From contig NZ_MTQM01000005.1 in assembly GCF_001984105.1 (NCBI RefSeq), positions 186,001 through 250,000 of the forward strand: a DNA stretch of 64,000 bases. Reading direction: 5' to 3'. Below are positions 8,583 to 17,800 of the stretch, piece by piece (positions within the stretch are counted from its first letter, which is position 1; each line of letters opens with the position of its first letter). Under the pieces are notes generated by a model that did not search any database, was not told the DNA's origin, and saw nothing but the letters and a program-made list of their open reading frames with translations. Position numbers and translations under genes: made by a program. Source of the stretch: Microbacterium sp. CSI-V (GTDB lineage Bacteria; Actinomycetota; Actinomycetes; Actinomycetales; Microbacteriaceae).

Positions 8583-8628
8583 GAAGTCGGATCTGCGCAC
8601 TGCCCTCGCGGTCCGCAGGTCCGACTTC
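8583..8628 (+). terminator. Intercistronic stem-loop between the binding-protein and glycosidase genes
   Basis: A 15-bp stem (GAAGTCGGATCTGCG paired with CGCAGGTCCGACTTC, one G-U pair) with a 16-base loop and no U-tract. Such hairpins after binding-protein genes usually protect the upstream message or give partial termination, so the abundant lipoprotein is made in excess of the enzyme downstream. Confidence 0.55.
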
Positions 8629-8672
8629 GCCAGCCCCCTCCCACCCCGAACGACGTGACCGAAGGACGATTG

Positions 8673-9911
8673 ATGCGCTGGTTCGAAGACGGACGCCTGC
8701 GATTCGCCATGGGTGTCGAAGACACCTTCATCCCCCAGACCCGACCCGGGGAGAGGTCGCTCGACGAGTACGACCTGATGCAGCACTACCGCTTCTGGCG
8801 AGAAGACCTGGAGCACTGCGCGACGGCCGGGAGCGAGATGGTTCGATGGGGCATCCCGTGGTATCGCATCCAGCCGGCACCGGGGACCTGGGACTGGGAG
8901 TGGCTGGACCGCGTCATCGACGCTTTCGACGAACTCGGGCTCACGCTGCTCACAGATCTCATCCACTACGGGACACCGCTGTGGCTGGACGACCAGTTCG
9001 TGAACCCGGACTACCCCTCGCGCGTGGCCGAATACGCAGCGGCCGTCGCAGACCGATATCGCGGCCGCATCCGCCACTACACCCCGCTCAACGAACCCCT
9101 CTTGAACGTCATGTACTGCGGGGAGTTCGGGCAGTGGCCGCCGTACCGGACGGGCCATGACGGTTTCGTCGACGTCCTCCGTGGGATCACCCGCGGCATC
9201 GTCGAGACCCAGACGGCGATCGCTCAGACCGTCGCGGACGCCGACTTCCTGCACGTGGAGGCGTCGTTCCGTTTCGCGGGCGACGTCGAGGCCCATGCCG
9301 AGACCCACCGACACCTCCAAGACAGGAGATTCCTGATCCAGGACCTGGTGATGGGGCGAGTCGGCGAGGAGCACCCGCTCGTCCCGTACCTGCGCGAGCA
9401 CGGGTTCCGCGACGACGACCTGGAATGGGCGCGTACCCACACCGCGCAGCCGGACGTCGTCGGGGTGAACTACTATCCGCAGCACTCGACCGAGGTGTTC
9501 GAGCGCGGGGTCACGCGCTCCGGGGGGCCGCGCGACCTTCGACCGCGCCTCGATGCGGGAGTCGAGGGGATGAAGGACGTCCTGCGATCCTTCGCGGAGC
9601 GCTACGGCAAGCCCGTCTTCCTGACCGAGACGAGCTACACCGGCACGGTGGAGCAGCGGATCTCGTGGATGCAGCGTTCCGCCGCGGGGGTCCGGGAGTT
9701 GCGAGCCGAGGGAGTCGACGTCGTCGGCTACACCTGGTGGTGCATCACCGACATGATCGAGTGGACCTACCGCACCGGTGACAAGTCGGCGATGGAGTAC
9801 CTGCTGCCGATGGGCCTGTGGGCACTGGAAGAGGACCCCGACGGGACGCTCCGCCGCGTGAGGACACCCGTGGCGGACGCCTTCCGCGAGCTCGCGACGG
9901 GACACATCTGA
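8673..9911 (+). CDS. GH1-like beta-glycosidase
   Basis: A 412-residue cytoplasmic glycoside hydrolase of clan GH-A, shorter than a usual GH1 enzyme (about 450). The acid/base candidate is E141 in YTPLNEP and the nucleophile candidate is E319 in VFLTETS, where most GH1 proteins read TENG. WGIPWYRIQP corresponds to the GH1 block around the second strand. Start: ATG at 8673 after GAAGGACGA; the upstream frame overlaps the binding-protein gene and is a shadow. It is the second gene after the CUT1 binding protein and shares its operator. It probably attacks the imported oligosaccharide. Substrate unknown, with beta-glucoside, beta-galactoside or beta-arabinoside all possible. Confidence 0.82.
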   Translation: MRWFEDGRLRFAMGVEDTFIPQTRPGERSLDEYDLMQHYRFWREDLEHCATAGSEMVRWGIPWYRIQPAPGTWDWEWLDRVIDAFDELGLTLLTDLIHYGTPLWLDDQFVNPDYPSRVAEYAAAVADRYRGRIRHYTPLNEPLLNVMYCGEFGQWPPYRTGHDGFVDVLRGITRGIVETQTAIAQTVADADFLHVEASFRFAGDVEAHAETHRHLQDRRFLIQDLVMGRVGEEHPLVPYLREHGFRDDDLEWARTHTAQPDVVGVNYYPQHSTEVFERGVTRSGGPRDLRPRLDAGVEGMKDVLRSFAERYGKPVFLTETSYTGTVEQRISWMQRSAAGVRELRAEGVDVVGYTWWCITDMIEWTYRTGDKSAMEYLLPMGLWALEEDPDGTLRRVRTPVADAFRELATGHI

Positions 9912-9954
9912 GTCCTCGGGATCGGCACTGTGGAGCATGCACTCGCTCTGATTG

Positions 9955-9966
9955 TACAACGTTGTA
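9955..9966. promoter_or_regulatory. LacI-family operator upstream of the secreted BNR enzyme
   Basis: A perfect TACAACGTTGTA palindrome 29 bp before the ATG at 9995, in an AT-rich stretch (ATTGTACAAC...TATATCTACC). It shows that the secreted enzyme has its own regulated promoter within the same regulon. Confidence 0.82.
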
Positions 9967-9994
9967 TATCTACCAATCCGCTTGAAAGGACGCA

Positions 9995-12205
9995 ATGATG
10001 CGACACACCCACACCCACTCCGCCGCCGGTAGACGGGCGGGCACCCTCGCGCTGGCGACGACTCTGATCCTCCTGGGGTCAGCTCTGACAGCCGCACCTG
10101 CGCACGCGGTGACCACCGGGAACGGATCGCTCGTCTACGCGCCGCCCGATGGATCGTCGTTCAATGACGAAGGCGGCGACGCGACCGGCACGGCGTATGC
10201 CAAGATCGTCGCGCTCAAGCACAGCGGGTCGGCCAACGGCACGCTCGTCGTGACCTTCGACGACGGCCGGCTGATCAAGGACGTCAGCCCGAGTTCCAAC
10301 CCGACCACTGACACCCAGGCATGCCTGGCTACCCCGAGTCTCCCCTGCCATCAGGAATGGCCGATCTTCCGTAGCTCCGATGGAGGCGCGTCGTGGACGA
10401 AGATCGCCGCGGTGAATCCTGGGCTGCAGTTCCCCGGGATCCCGGGTCAGGAGGATCTGACTCAGCTCGACCGCCTCGCCCAGCCGTTCCTGTACGAACT
10501 TCCCCAAGCCACCGGCGGTCTCGCCGCCGGCACCCTGTTGCTCACGGGCCAGATCCGCCCCGCAGACCGCGACGACCCGGCCTCGATCACCAAATTGGTC
10601 GTCTACAAGAGCACCGACCAAGGGGCGAACTGGACCTATCTGAGCACGATCGACAGCGGCGGCCCGGCCGTGTACGACCCGTCATCCTCGTCGACGACGA
10701 CGACGGTGTGGGAACCCACGCTGATCGTTGACGGAAACGGAGGGCTGACCGCCTACTTCTCAGACGAGCGGCAGAAAGCGAACAACGTCCTCCAGGCGGT
10801 TTCGTATCGACGCTCGACAGACGGCGGGCTGACCTGGGGTGCACTGTCCAACGTGTCGGCTCCGACAGACAAGCGGCACCGCCCCGGCATGATCACTGTG
10901 ACAAAGCTTCCCGACAACAGCTATCTCGCGACCTATGAGGTCGTGAATGCCGCCGGCTACGCGTTCGCCAATGCCTCCCCCGTCTTCTACAAGAAGTCGC
11001 CGGACGGGTTGAACTGGGGCACGACGACGTCGTTGGGTACGCCGGTCGAGTTGGCCGACGGGCGCGGGATCGGGTCTTCCCCCACCGTGACCTGGGTCCC
11101 CACGGGCGGCCCTCAGGGCATGGTCGTCGTGGCGTCGAAGTGGGGGCTCGACCCCGCCGGCAACCTGACCAGCGGTCAGAACTTCTTCGTCAACTACAAC
11201 CTGGGAGTGGGGCCGTGGGAACGACTCCCATTCGCCACGACGTTCGACGGCCAAAGTTCGATCACGGGGTTCGCTCAAGGCATCGACTACAGTCCGGACG
11301 GTCGAACCCTCTATCAGGCGACGAACGTCGACAACTACCGGCCCGGCAATCTCTACAACGACATCCGCGTGGGCACCATCCCCCTCAATGCCACGACCTA
11401 TGAGGCGGAGAACGCCACCCGGGTGAATGCGTCGCTCGTGACGCACGCGGATGCCACGAATGGGTCGAAGGTCGGCAACATCAACTACTCGAACAGCACC
11501 GTCACGTTCACCGTCAGGGTTCCCGCTGCCGGCACCTACACGATGAACGTCCGTTATGCGAACGGCACGACCGGCACCAGCGCTCACGACGTTTCAGTGA
11601 ACGGAGCATCCGCGACGTCCATCAGTTACCCGCGGACGGCGGACTGGGGTCGCTATCTCTGGGCGCAGAAGAGCGTCTCATTGAACGCCGGCACCAACAC
11701 CATCCGGTTCTCCTACACGGGAACGTACGCCGAGCTCGATGCGATCCAGGTGTTCGACGCGTCGACCACTCCTGCCCCTGAGTTCCGAATCGTGAACCGG
11801 AGCAGTGGGAAGCTGCTCGAGATCTTCTCCGCGGCGACCGCCGACGGGGCAGCCGCCGGGCAGTGGGGACCGACGGGCAACCCCACCCAGATCTGGCAGG
11901 TCACGACGGCTGCGGGAGGGACCTTCTCACTGATCAACAAGAACAGCGGCAAGCTGTTGGAGATCCCCAGCGCCTCTCTGGCCGACGGCACCGATGCGGT
12001 CCAGTGGGGACCGACCGGCAATGCAACGCAGAGGTGGAATCTCACCCCCAACGCGGCCGGGTACTGGGCGATCACGAACGCCAACAGCGGGAAATACCTC
12101 GAGATCGCGTCCTGCGCCAGCGCCGACGGGGCCGTCGCTCAGCAGTGGGGTCCGACGAGCGGACTGTGCCAGCAGTGGCGACTGGTCAAGGAGGGTATCC
12201 AGTAG
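9995..12205 (+). CDS. Secreted BNR-propeller glycosidase with CBM6/35-like and ricin-B lectin domains; possible exo-arabinanase (GH93)
   Basis: A 736-residue exported protein. Residues 1-38 are a signal peptide with a basic start and Ala-x-Ala end (APAHA). Residues about 45-465 form a propeller with Asp boxes (SSDGGASW, STDQGANW, STDGGLTW), as in sialidases and GH93 exo-1,5-alpha-L-arabinanases. Residues about 468-587 (YEAENATRVN to LDAIQVFD) are a CBM6/35-like module. Residues 597-736 are three ricin-type repeats, each with SGK-LEI and a QxW motif. Sialidase-like is certain. Arabinanase is an inference from the GH51 gene and shared operator. AAAGGA precedes the start; the second ATG (9998) has slightly better spacing. 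Confidence 0.85.
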   Translation: MMRHTHTHSAAGRRAGTLALATTLILLGSALTAAPAHAVTTGNGSLVYAPPDGSSFNDEGGDATGTAYAKIVALKHSGSANGTLVVTFDDGRLIKDVSPSSNPTTDTQACLATPSLPCHQEWPIFRSSDGGASWTKIAAVNPGLQFPGIPGQEDLTQLDRLAQPFLYELPQATGGLAAGTLLLTGQIRPADRDDPASITKLVVYKSTDQGANWTYLSTIDSGGPAVYDPSSSSTTTTVWEPTLIVDGNGGLTAYFSDERQKANNVLQAVSYRRSTDGGLTWGALSNVSAPTDKRHRPGMITVTKLPDNSYLATYEVVNAAGYAFANASPVFYKKSPDGLNWGTTTSLGTPVELADGRGIGSSPTVTWVPTGGPQGMVVVASKWGLDPAGNLTSGQNFFVNYNLGVGPWERLPFATTFDGQSSITGFAQGIDYSPDGRTLYQATNVDNYRPGNLYNDIRVGTIPLNATTYEAENATRVNASLVTHADATNGSKVGNINYSNSTVTFTVRVPAAGTYTMNVRYANGTTGTSAHDVSVNGASATSISYPRTADWGRYLWAQKSVSLNAGTNTIRFSYTGTYAELDAIQVFDASTTPAPEFRIVNRSSGKLLEIFSAATADGAAAGQWGPTGNPTQIWQVTTAAGGTFSLINKNSGKLLEIPSASLADGTDAVQWGPTGNATQRWNLTPNAAGYWAITNANSGKYLEIASCASADGAVAQQWGPTSGLCQQWRLVKEGIQ

Positions 12206-12213
12206 CGGATGCC

Positions 12214-12247
12214 GTCGGGGCGGGCCGTCATCGGCGCCCGCCCCGAC
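12214..12247 (+). terminator. Hairpin between the BNR enzyme and lacI genes
   Basis: A perfect 12-bp GC stem (GTCGGGGCGGGC / GCCCGCCCCGAC) with a 10-base loop, between two convergent genes. There is no U-tract; in high-GC actinobacteria such stems often act as bidirectional terminators. Confidence 0.6.
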
Positions 12248-12260
12248 GCCACGCGCCACG

Positions 12261-13274
12261 CTAGGCCGGAGCCGACTCGCGCACGACCAGATCGAAGGAA
12301 GCCGTCTCCGTCGCGGGCCGAGACGGCCTGCTCTTTCCCGACTCGATCCGCTGAACGAGCAGATCGACAGCCCGCTGGGCGATCTGGTCCCTCCCGGGAT
12401 CGATCGTCGTCAGGCTCGGCACCGCGTATTGCGATTCCTCGATGTTGTCGAAGCCGACCACCGCGACATCCACCGGAATCCGTAAGCCCGCCTCCTGCAG
12501 GGACCGCATCGCCCCCAGGGTGAGCGCGTCATTGAGACCGAAGAGGGCATCGAACACCACTCCCTCGTCGATCATCTCGCGGGTGGCGTCCGCACCGTTC
12601 GCTCGATGCCACAGGGTGGTCGCTCTCACGAGCGCCCGATCAACGTCGATACCCGCGGTCTCCAGAGCCTCCTCGTAGCCTCGAAGACGGAGCGCTGCCG
12701 AGCCGAGTTCCTCGTCCGGATGGGCGCCGATCAAAGCGATCCGGCGGCGACCCGAAGCCAGCAGGAAATCCGTGGCAGCGCGGGCGGCCTCCACGTTGCG
12801 CATCGTCACGTGGTCCACGGGCCCGTCGAAGATCCGCTCTCCGAGGAGAACGAGAGGGAAGTCCACCTCGAGCAGAGAGGCATCCTCCTGCCCCATTCCC
12901 AGCGGGCTGAAGATCACACCATCCGTCATCCTCATCCGGGGACTGGAGAGCGCGGCGAGCTCCCGCGCGCGGTCCGCGCCGGTCCGCTCGACGATGACGA
13001 CCAACCCGTGGCTCTCGGCGCGGGTGATGACGGCGTCCGCGAGCTCCGCGAAGTAGCTCAGACTGAGCTCGGGGAGAACGAGACCGATGACACCGCTACG
13101 ACCCGAACGGAGACTACGGGCGGAGAGGTTGGGCTGGTACCCCAGCCGGTCGATGGCCGCTTGCACGCGCTCACGCGTGGCCGGGCGCACGTGAGGGTAA
13201 TCGTTCACGACGTTCGATACGGTCTTGATCGAAACGCCCGCCAGCCGGGCCACGTCATGGAGCGTCGCAGCCAT
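12261..13274 (-). CDS. LacI-family transcriptional regulator (copy 1)
   Basis: A 337-residue repressor. The N-terminal helix-turn-helix is MAATLHDVARLAGVSIKTVS; the hinge helix is NLSARSLRSGRS; a periplasmic-binding-like effector domain follows (IGLVLPELSLSYFAELADAV; VGFDNIEESQYAVPSLTTID). It is the second of two tandem paralogues with the same recognition residues (VSIKTVSNV), 106 bp downstream of the other on the same strand. By position it probably regulates the arabinoside genes through TACAACGTTGTA. The ligand is presumably a sugar. No separate promoter is evident in the gap. Confidence 0.93.
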   Translation of the reverse strand: MAATLHDVARLAGVSIKTVSNVVNDYPHVRPATRERVQAAIDRLGYQPNLSARSLRSGRSGVIGLVLPELSLSYFAELADAVITRAESHGLVVIVERTGADRARELAALSSPRMRMTDGVIFSPLGMGQEDASLLEVDFPLVLLGERIFDGPVDHVTMRNVEAARAATDFLLASGRRRIALIGAHPDEELGSAALRLRGYEEALETAGIDVDRALVRATTLWHRANGADATREMIDEGVVFDALFGLNDALTLGAMRSLQEAGLRIPVDVAVVGFDNIEESQYAVPSLTTIDPGRDQIAQRAVDLLVQRIESGKSRPSRPATETASFDLVVRESAPA

Positions 13275-13380
13275 GGACCCCCCCCTCTCCGCCGACGACG
13301 CCTCACACTACAACCGCAACGGCGATCCACGGCGACAGATCATGCGCTCCCTCTCCCGCCCTGCGCCGACGAGTCGCGAT

Positions 13381-14391
13381 TCACGACCGCGTCGACTCGC
13401 GCTCCACGAGGTGGAAATCGGCCAGGAACTCCCGCGGAGCGATCTCGCCGGCACCCGTGATGCGTTCGACGAGAAGGTCCACCGCCACTCGGGCGATCTC
13501 CGACCGCCCGGGGTCGATCGTCGTCAACGCGGGCAGCGAATACCGCGTCTCGTCGAGGTCGTCGAAGCCGATGATCGCCACCTCTTCGGGAATGCGCACC
13601 CCGCGCTCCAACAGCACCCTCATCGCGCCGAGGGCGAGGGAATCGTTGAAGCCGACGACCCCGTCGAACTGCACCCCCGAATACAGGACGGCACGCATGG
13701 CCTCCGCGCCGTCGATCCGGTGCCATCGGTCCACCGGCACGACGAGCCTCGGGTCGAGCTCGCGCCCCGCCTCGGCCAGGGCCGCTTCGTAACCGCGAAG
13801 ACGCAGCCCCGCTGAGCCGACGACCTCACCGGGGTGCGACCCCAGCGCGAGGATGCGTCGGCGTCCGGTCGCGATCAAATGAGCCGTCGCAGCGTACGCG
13901 GCTTCGGTGTTCCGCATGGTGACGTGGTCGTGCGCGGAGTGGAAGATCCGCTCCCCCAGCAGCACCATCGGCATCCCGACCTCGTCCAGAAGAGCCGCAT
14001 CGTCCTCACCGAGCGAGAGCACCGAGTAGAGCACGCCGTCAAGGCCTCGGCGTCGCGCGCCGCGCAGGGCCGCGAGCTCGCTGTCGCGCTCCGCGTCGAA
14101 CTGCTCGATGAGCACGGAGAAGCCGTGCGCGCGCGCCGCGCGCATGACGTCGTCCGCCAATTCGGCGAAGTAGGGGTTCCGCAGATCCGGGACGATGAGC
14201 CCGATCATGTCGGCCCGGCCCGACCGGAGGCTCCGCGCCGCCTGGTTCGGGCGGTACTGCAGTTCGTCGATCGCGGCCTCGACCCGCTCGCGGGTCGCCG
14301 ACCGCACGTGCGGATAGTTGTTGATCACGTTCGAGACCGTCTTGATCGACACCCCGGCCGCGCGTGCCACATCGTGCAGCGTTGCGCTCAT
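13381..14391 (-). CDS. LacI-family transcriptional regulator (copy 2)
   Basis: A 336-residue paralogue of the neighbouring regulator: MSATLHDVARAAGVSIKTVS, hinge NQAARSLRSGRA, effector domain beginning MIGLIVPDLRNPYFAELADD. The two share blocks through their whole length (for example VDHVTMRN/HDHVTMRN and LTTIDPGR). Start: ATG at 14391; the open frame reaches 14532 but that part crosses an operator and has no RBS. A near-perfect operator lies 33 bp upstream, implying autoregulation. Two repressors with one DNA specificity suggest two effectors or heterodimers. Confidence 0.93.
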   Translation of the reverse strand: MSATLHDVARAAGVSIKTVSNVINNYPHVRSATRERVEAAIDELQYRPNQAARSLRSGRADMIGLIVPDLRNPYFAELADDVMRAARAHGFSVLIEQFDAERDSELAALRGARRRGLDGVLYSVLSLGEDDAALLDEVGMPMVLLGERIFHSAHDHVTMRNTEAAYAATAHLIATGRRRILALGSHPGEVVGSAGLRLRGYEAALAEAGRELDPRLVVPVDRWHRIDGAEAMRAVLYSGVQFDGVVGFNDSLALGAMRVLLERGVRIPEEVAIIGFDDLDETRYSLPALTTIDPGRSEIARVAVDLLVERITGAGEIAPREFLADFHLVERESTRS

Positions 14392-14423
14392 GGCATCCCT
14401 CCCCCACCTCTGTGCGCCGACTC

Positions 14424-14435
14424 TACAACGTTGCA
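14424..14435. promoter_or_regulatory. LacI-family operator upstream of the lacI pair
   Basis: TACAACGTTGCA, 11 of 12 bases of the palindrome found at three other promoters in this block. It lies 33 bp upstream of the copy-2 ATG, in the position of an autoregulatory site. Confidence 0.75.
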
Positions 14436-14466
14436 GACGCGGGCGCCCGCGCCGCCGTGCGCCCAG

Positions 14467-14890
14467 ACCACGCGACCTGGCCGAGATCACACGCCGCAAA
14501 CACGCCACGGCGGGTGCGCTCGCCCAGATCACGCGACCTGGATGCCGGCCCGGCGGCCCGGGCCCCGCGAGCGCACACGATCCGGCCGAGCGCGCACGTT
14601 CCGGACGCCCCGATCATGTGCGTTCGACCGGGGCGTGTGCGCTCGGCGACGGGCAGGCGGTCGGGGGCGGGCGCGCGCGAGGGGCGCGAGATCACGCGAC
14701 CTGGCCGAGATCACGTGGCGCAAGCGCGTCACGGCGGGTGCGCTCGCCCAGATCACGTGAACTGGATGCCGCGATGCACCGGCCACGGCGCCGCCCGCGC
14801 CGGCACCGGCCGCGACGCCCGCGCCGGCACCGGCCACGGCGCCGCTCACACCGGCCGCCACCCGCCCCGCCCCGCCCCGCCCCGCCCGCG
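14467..14890. repeat. Repeat-filled spacer: two 81-bp direct repeats around a palindrome, then GC-rich tandem repeats
   Basis: The 503-bp gap between lacI copy 2 and the putA-like gene has no credible gene. It contains two direct repeats of 81 bp, 14467-14547 and 14691-14771, about 85% identical by eye, each containing CACGGCGGGTGCGCTCGCCC. Between them is an inverted repeat, CGAGCGCACACG (14568-14579) against CGTGTGCGCTCG (14634-14645). A matching but diverged element recurs at 27754-27840. After 14780 come imperfect repeats around CGCCGGCACCGGCCACGGCG, and then a (CGCCC)n run to about 14885, just beyond the 3' end of the putA-like gene. Confidence 0.75.
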
Positions 14891-14894
14891 GGCG

Positions 14895-17800
14895 TCAGAT
14901 GACCTCGGCGCTCCAGGGGTCGGGGCGGCCGAAGCGGAACGCCTCGATCGAGATCGCCTGCTCGCGCAGGAACGGCAGCAGCTCGATGCGGCCCGCGGTG
15001 GTGACCTCGCCGGAGTACACCGTCAGGGACGGGTCGCCGCCGAGCGCTTCGGCCAGCGCGACGCGCAGAGTCTCCGCCGTCTCGGCCGTGCCGACGAGCC
15101 GCACGCGCGACGGTCGCGGCAGGGGGGAGATCACCGCATCGCCCGCGGGCTCGGCATCCGGGATGCCACCCGCCATACGCTGCAGCCACTCCTCGTCGGT
15201 CTCGACCGACACGGGCACCGCGCTCTCGCCGAGCAGGTGCCGTACTGCGGCGGGGAGCCCCACCGGCGTGCTGAGGCTGAAGTCGGAACCCGAGCGCACG
15301 GCCGCGACGAGCACGCGGAGCACCGCCTGCCACGGGGCGTCGGCGGTGGCGCGGATCGCGACGTCGGTGGGGCGGTAGCGCAGCAGGTTCCGCTCGAGGC
15401 CGAGGCGCGAGGCGTCCTTCACCCGTGCGAAGTCGCGGTCCCACGCGACGGCGTCCGACAGCGCGCCGCGCCGCAGCCACTCGAACGCGGCGTAGTCGAG
15501 CGTCGGCTGCGCCGCTTCGATGAGCGAGGAGATGCGCGTGTCGAGGCCGCGCAGATGCAGCGTCGACGACGCCGGACCCCCCGACGACGGCCGCCACGAC
15601 CCGAGCGCGACGAGTCGGTTCGGGCCGCCCGACATCGCACCGGGGCCCACGCCCGAAACCCCCCGACCGCCGAGGGGCTCGCGCTGCACGACCCCGCCCG
15701 TCGTGGGGCGGTTCACCCGCAGCACGGCGGCATCGACGGTGTCGAGCCAGAGGTCGAGGTCGGCGGCGTCGCGGGTGTGGAGGCCCGCCACGAACCCGGA
15801 CCCGACGACGTTCTGCAGTTCGATCGCCCGGCCCAGGGTCGGCGCGTGCAGGATGCCGAGCACCGGCGCCGCCACAGCGGTGCGGGTCAGGTGCGAACCG
15901 GCGTGGACGCCCGTGCGGACGCCCGGGGTCCAGAAGCGGCCCGCCGTCTCGGGACCGAGGTCGAGTTCGCGCGGCTCGACGAGCCAGCGCTCCCCGTCGG
16001 CGAGGACGGTGAGGGCGCGGCGCACGTCGCCCTGCGGCTCCTCGACGAGCGGTCCGACGTCGGAGAGCGGGTCGTCGGCGGGACCCACGCGCAGCGACGC
16101 CACGGCATCCTTCAGCTGTTCCAGGAAGCGTGTCGACCGCGCCGCAGCGCCGACGAGGATCACCAGTGACGATGCGGTCGCGGCCTGCCCCGCTCGGGCG
16201 AAGGCCCCGGCCACGATGTCGGCGACGGCGCGGTCGAGGTCGGCCGACGGGGCGACGACCACCGCGTTGCGGCCGGCCGTCAGCGCCTGCAGGGGCAGGC
16301 TGGGGCGCCATTCGAGGAACCGTTCGGCGGTCGCCCGCGCGCCCGCGAGCAGCACCCGGTCGACGCCGGGGTGGACCAGCAGCGCTCGACCGGATGCCTC
16401 CTCGTTCAGATCGACGTAAGCGAAGGCGTCCCGCGGAACCCCCGCCGCCCAGAGCGCCTCGGCGACGACCGCGCCCGCCCGCCGCGCGCGCGGCGACGGC
16501 GTGAGGATGACACCCGATCCGGCGGCGAGCGCCGCGAGCGTCTCGGCGGCGCAGAGACCCACCGACGAGTTCCAGCGGGGGGCGACGACCGTGAGGCAGT
16601 CCGGCACGAACACCGCACCGGCGACCCGGTCGAGCTCCTTCACGGTCAGCGCGTAGTACGCGGCTGCGTCGACGGCCTCGTCGACCTCGGCGTCCGCCTC
16701 GGCGAACAGCGCACCGCCCTCGGACGCGAGCACCTCGACCAGCTCGGCGCGGCGTTCGGCGAGCGCGCGGGATGCCGCCTCGATCACCGCTGCGCGCTCG
16801 GTCGCCGCGCGGCTCCCCCACTCCTCCGCGGCCTCGCGGACGCGCGAGACGACGGCATCCAGGCCGGCCTCGTCGTCGATGCGACCGGCCGCGGCCGTCG
16901 CGTCTCCGGCGGTGGAGCCGCTCACCGCGGCGAGGACGTCATGGGCCCAGGCCCGGTCCGCGGCGACGGTGGGATCGGCGGCCGAGGTGTTGCGGAACCC
17001 GGGGGCGGCTCCCGAGAGCTCGGCGGTCTCGCGCACCGAGAACACCGCGGTGTCGACGAACGCCTGCCCGCCGAAGAGCATCTGCTGGACATCGGGGCCG
17101 AGGGCCTGCGTGTCGCCGGGGGCCGCGTCGCGGGCGATGCCGAGGACGGCCTGCGTCAGACCGGGCTCGGGTGAGTCGTCGGCGGCGGGCTCGCGCAGGA
17201 TCGGGGGCGTCGGGACGGTTCCGCGCTGCGGCTCGCGCGGCGGGGCCGGTGAGAGCTCGGGCGTCGCGAGGGCCGTCGTCACCCGGGCGTGGACGTCGTC
17301 ATCGGACGCGCGTCGCTCCGCCGCCTGCGCAGCGAGCGGTGCCACCACGGCATCCGCGTCGTCCGGGTGCACCACAGGTGCGAGCACGATGTGGGCACCC
17401 TCCACGCTCCAGGCCACGCCGAGCGGCAGGGCGAGGTCGATCGGGACGTCGGCGGTGTCGGCCAGGACCCGCACGATCGCCGCCCGTACCGGATCGCCCG
17501 TCGCGAAAGCCACGCGCAGCCCCTCGGCGGCCCGGCGGCCGAGGGCCTCGCGCACGGCGGCGACGGCGAGCGCGTCGAGGTCGGCGGTCGCGGTGACGGC
17601 GGGGGCGCGCCAGCCGTGCCGCGCGGCGCGGAGCGCGTCGTCGGTGGCCGGGATCGCGTCGTCGAGGCGCACCGCGAGGGGCGCTCCCCCGGCGACGCCC
17701 CGCACCCGCGCCCAGGCGGCGAGCTCGCGCAGGGCGCCGAGCGCCTCGGGGACGGCGATCGGCAGCGCGATGCCGGCGTCGGCGGCCGACAGGCTCGACT

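Noticed and set aside
13309..13320. Possible fifth operator between the two lacI genes
   Set aside because: Only the left half-site TACAAC matches; the right half (CGCAAC) is not complementary.
14467..14771. CRISPR-like array
   Set aside because: Two 81-bp copies with unequal interiors, no uniform spacers and no cas genes.
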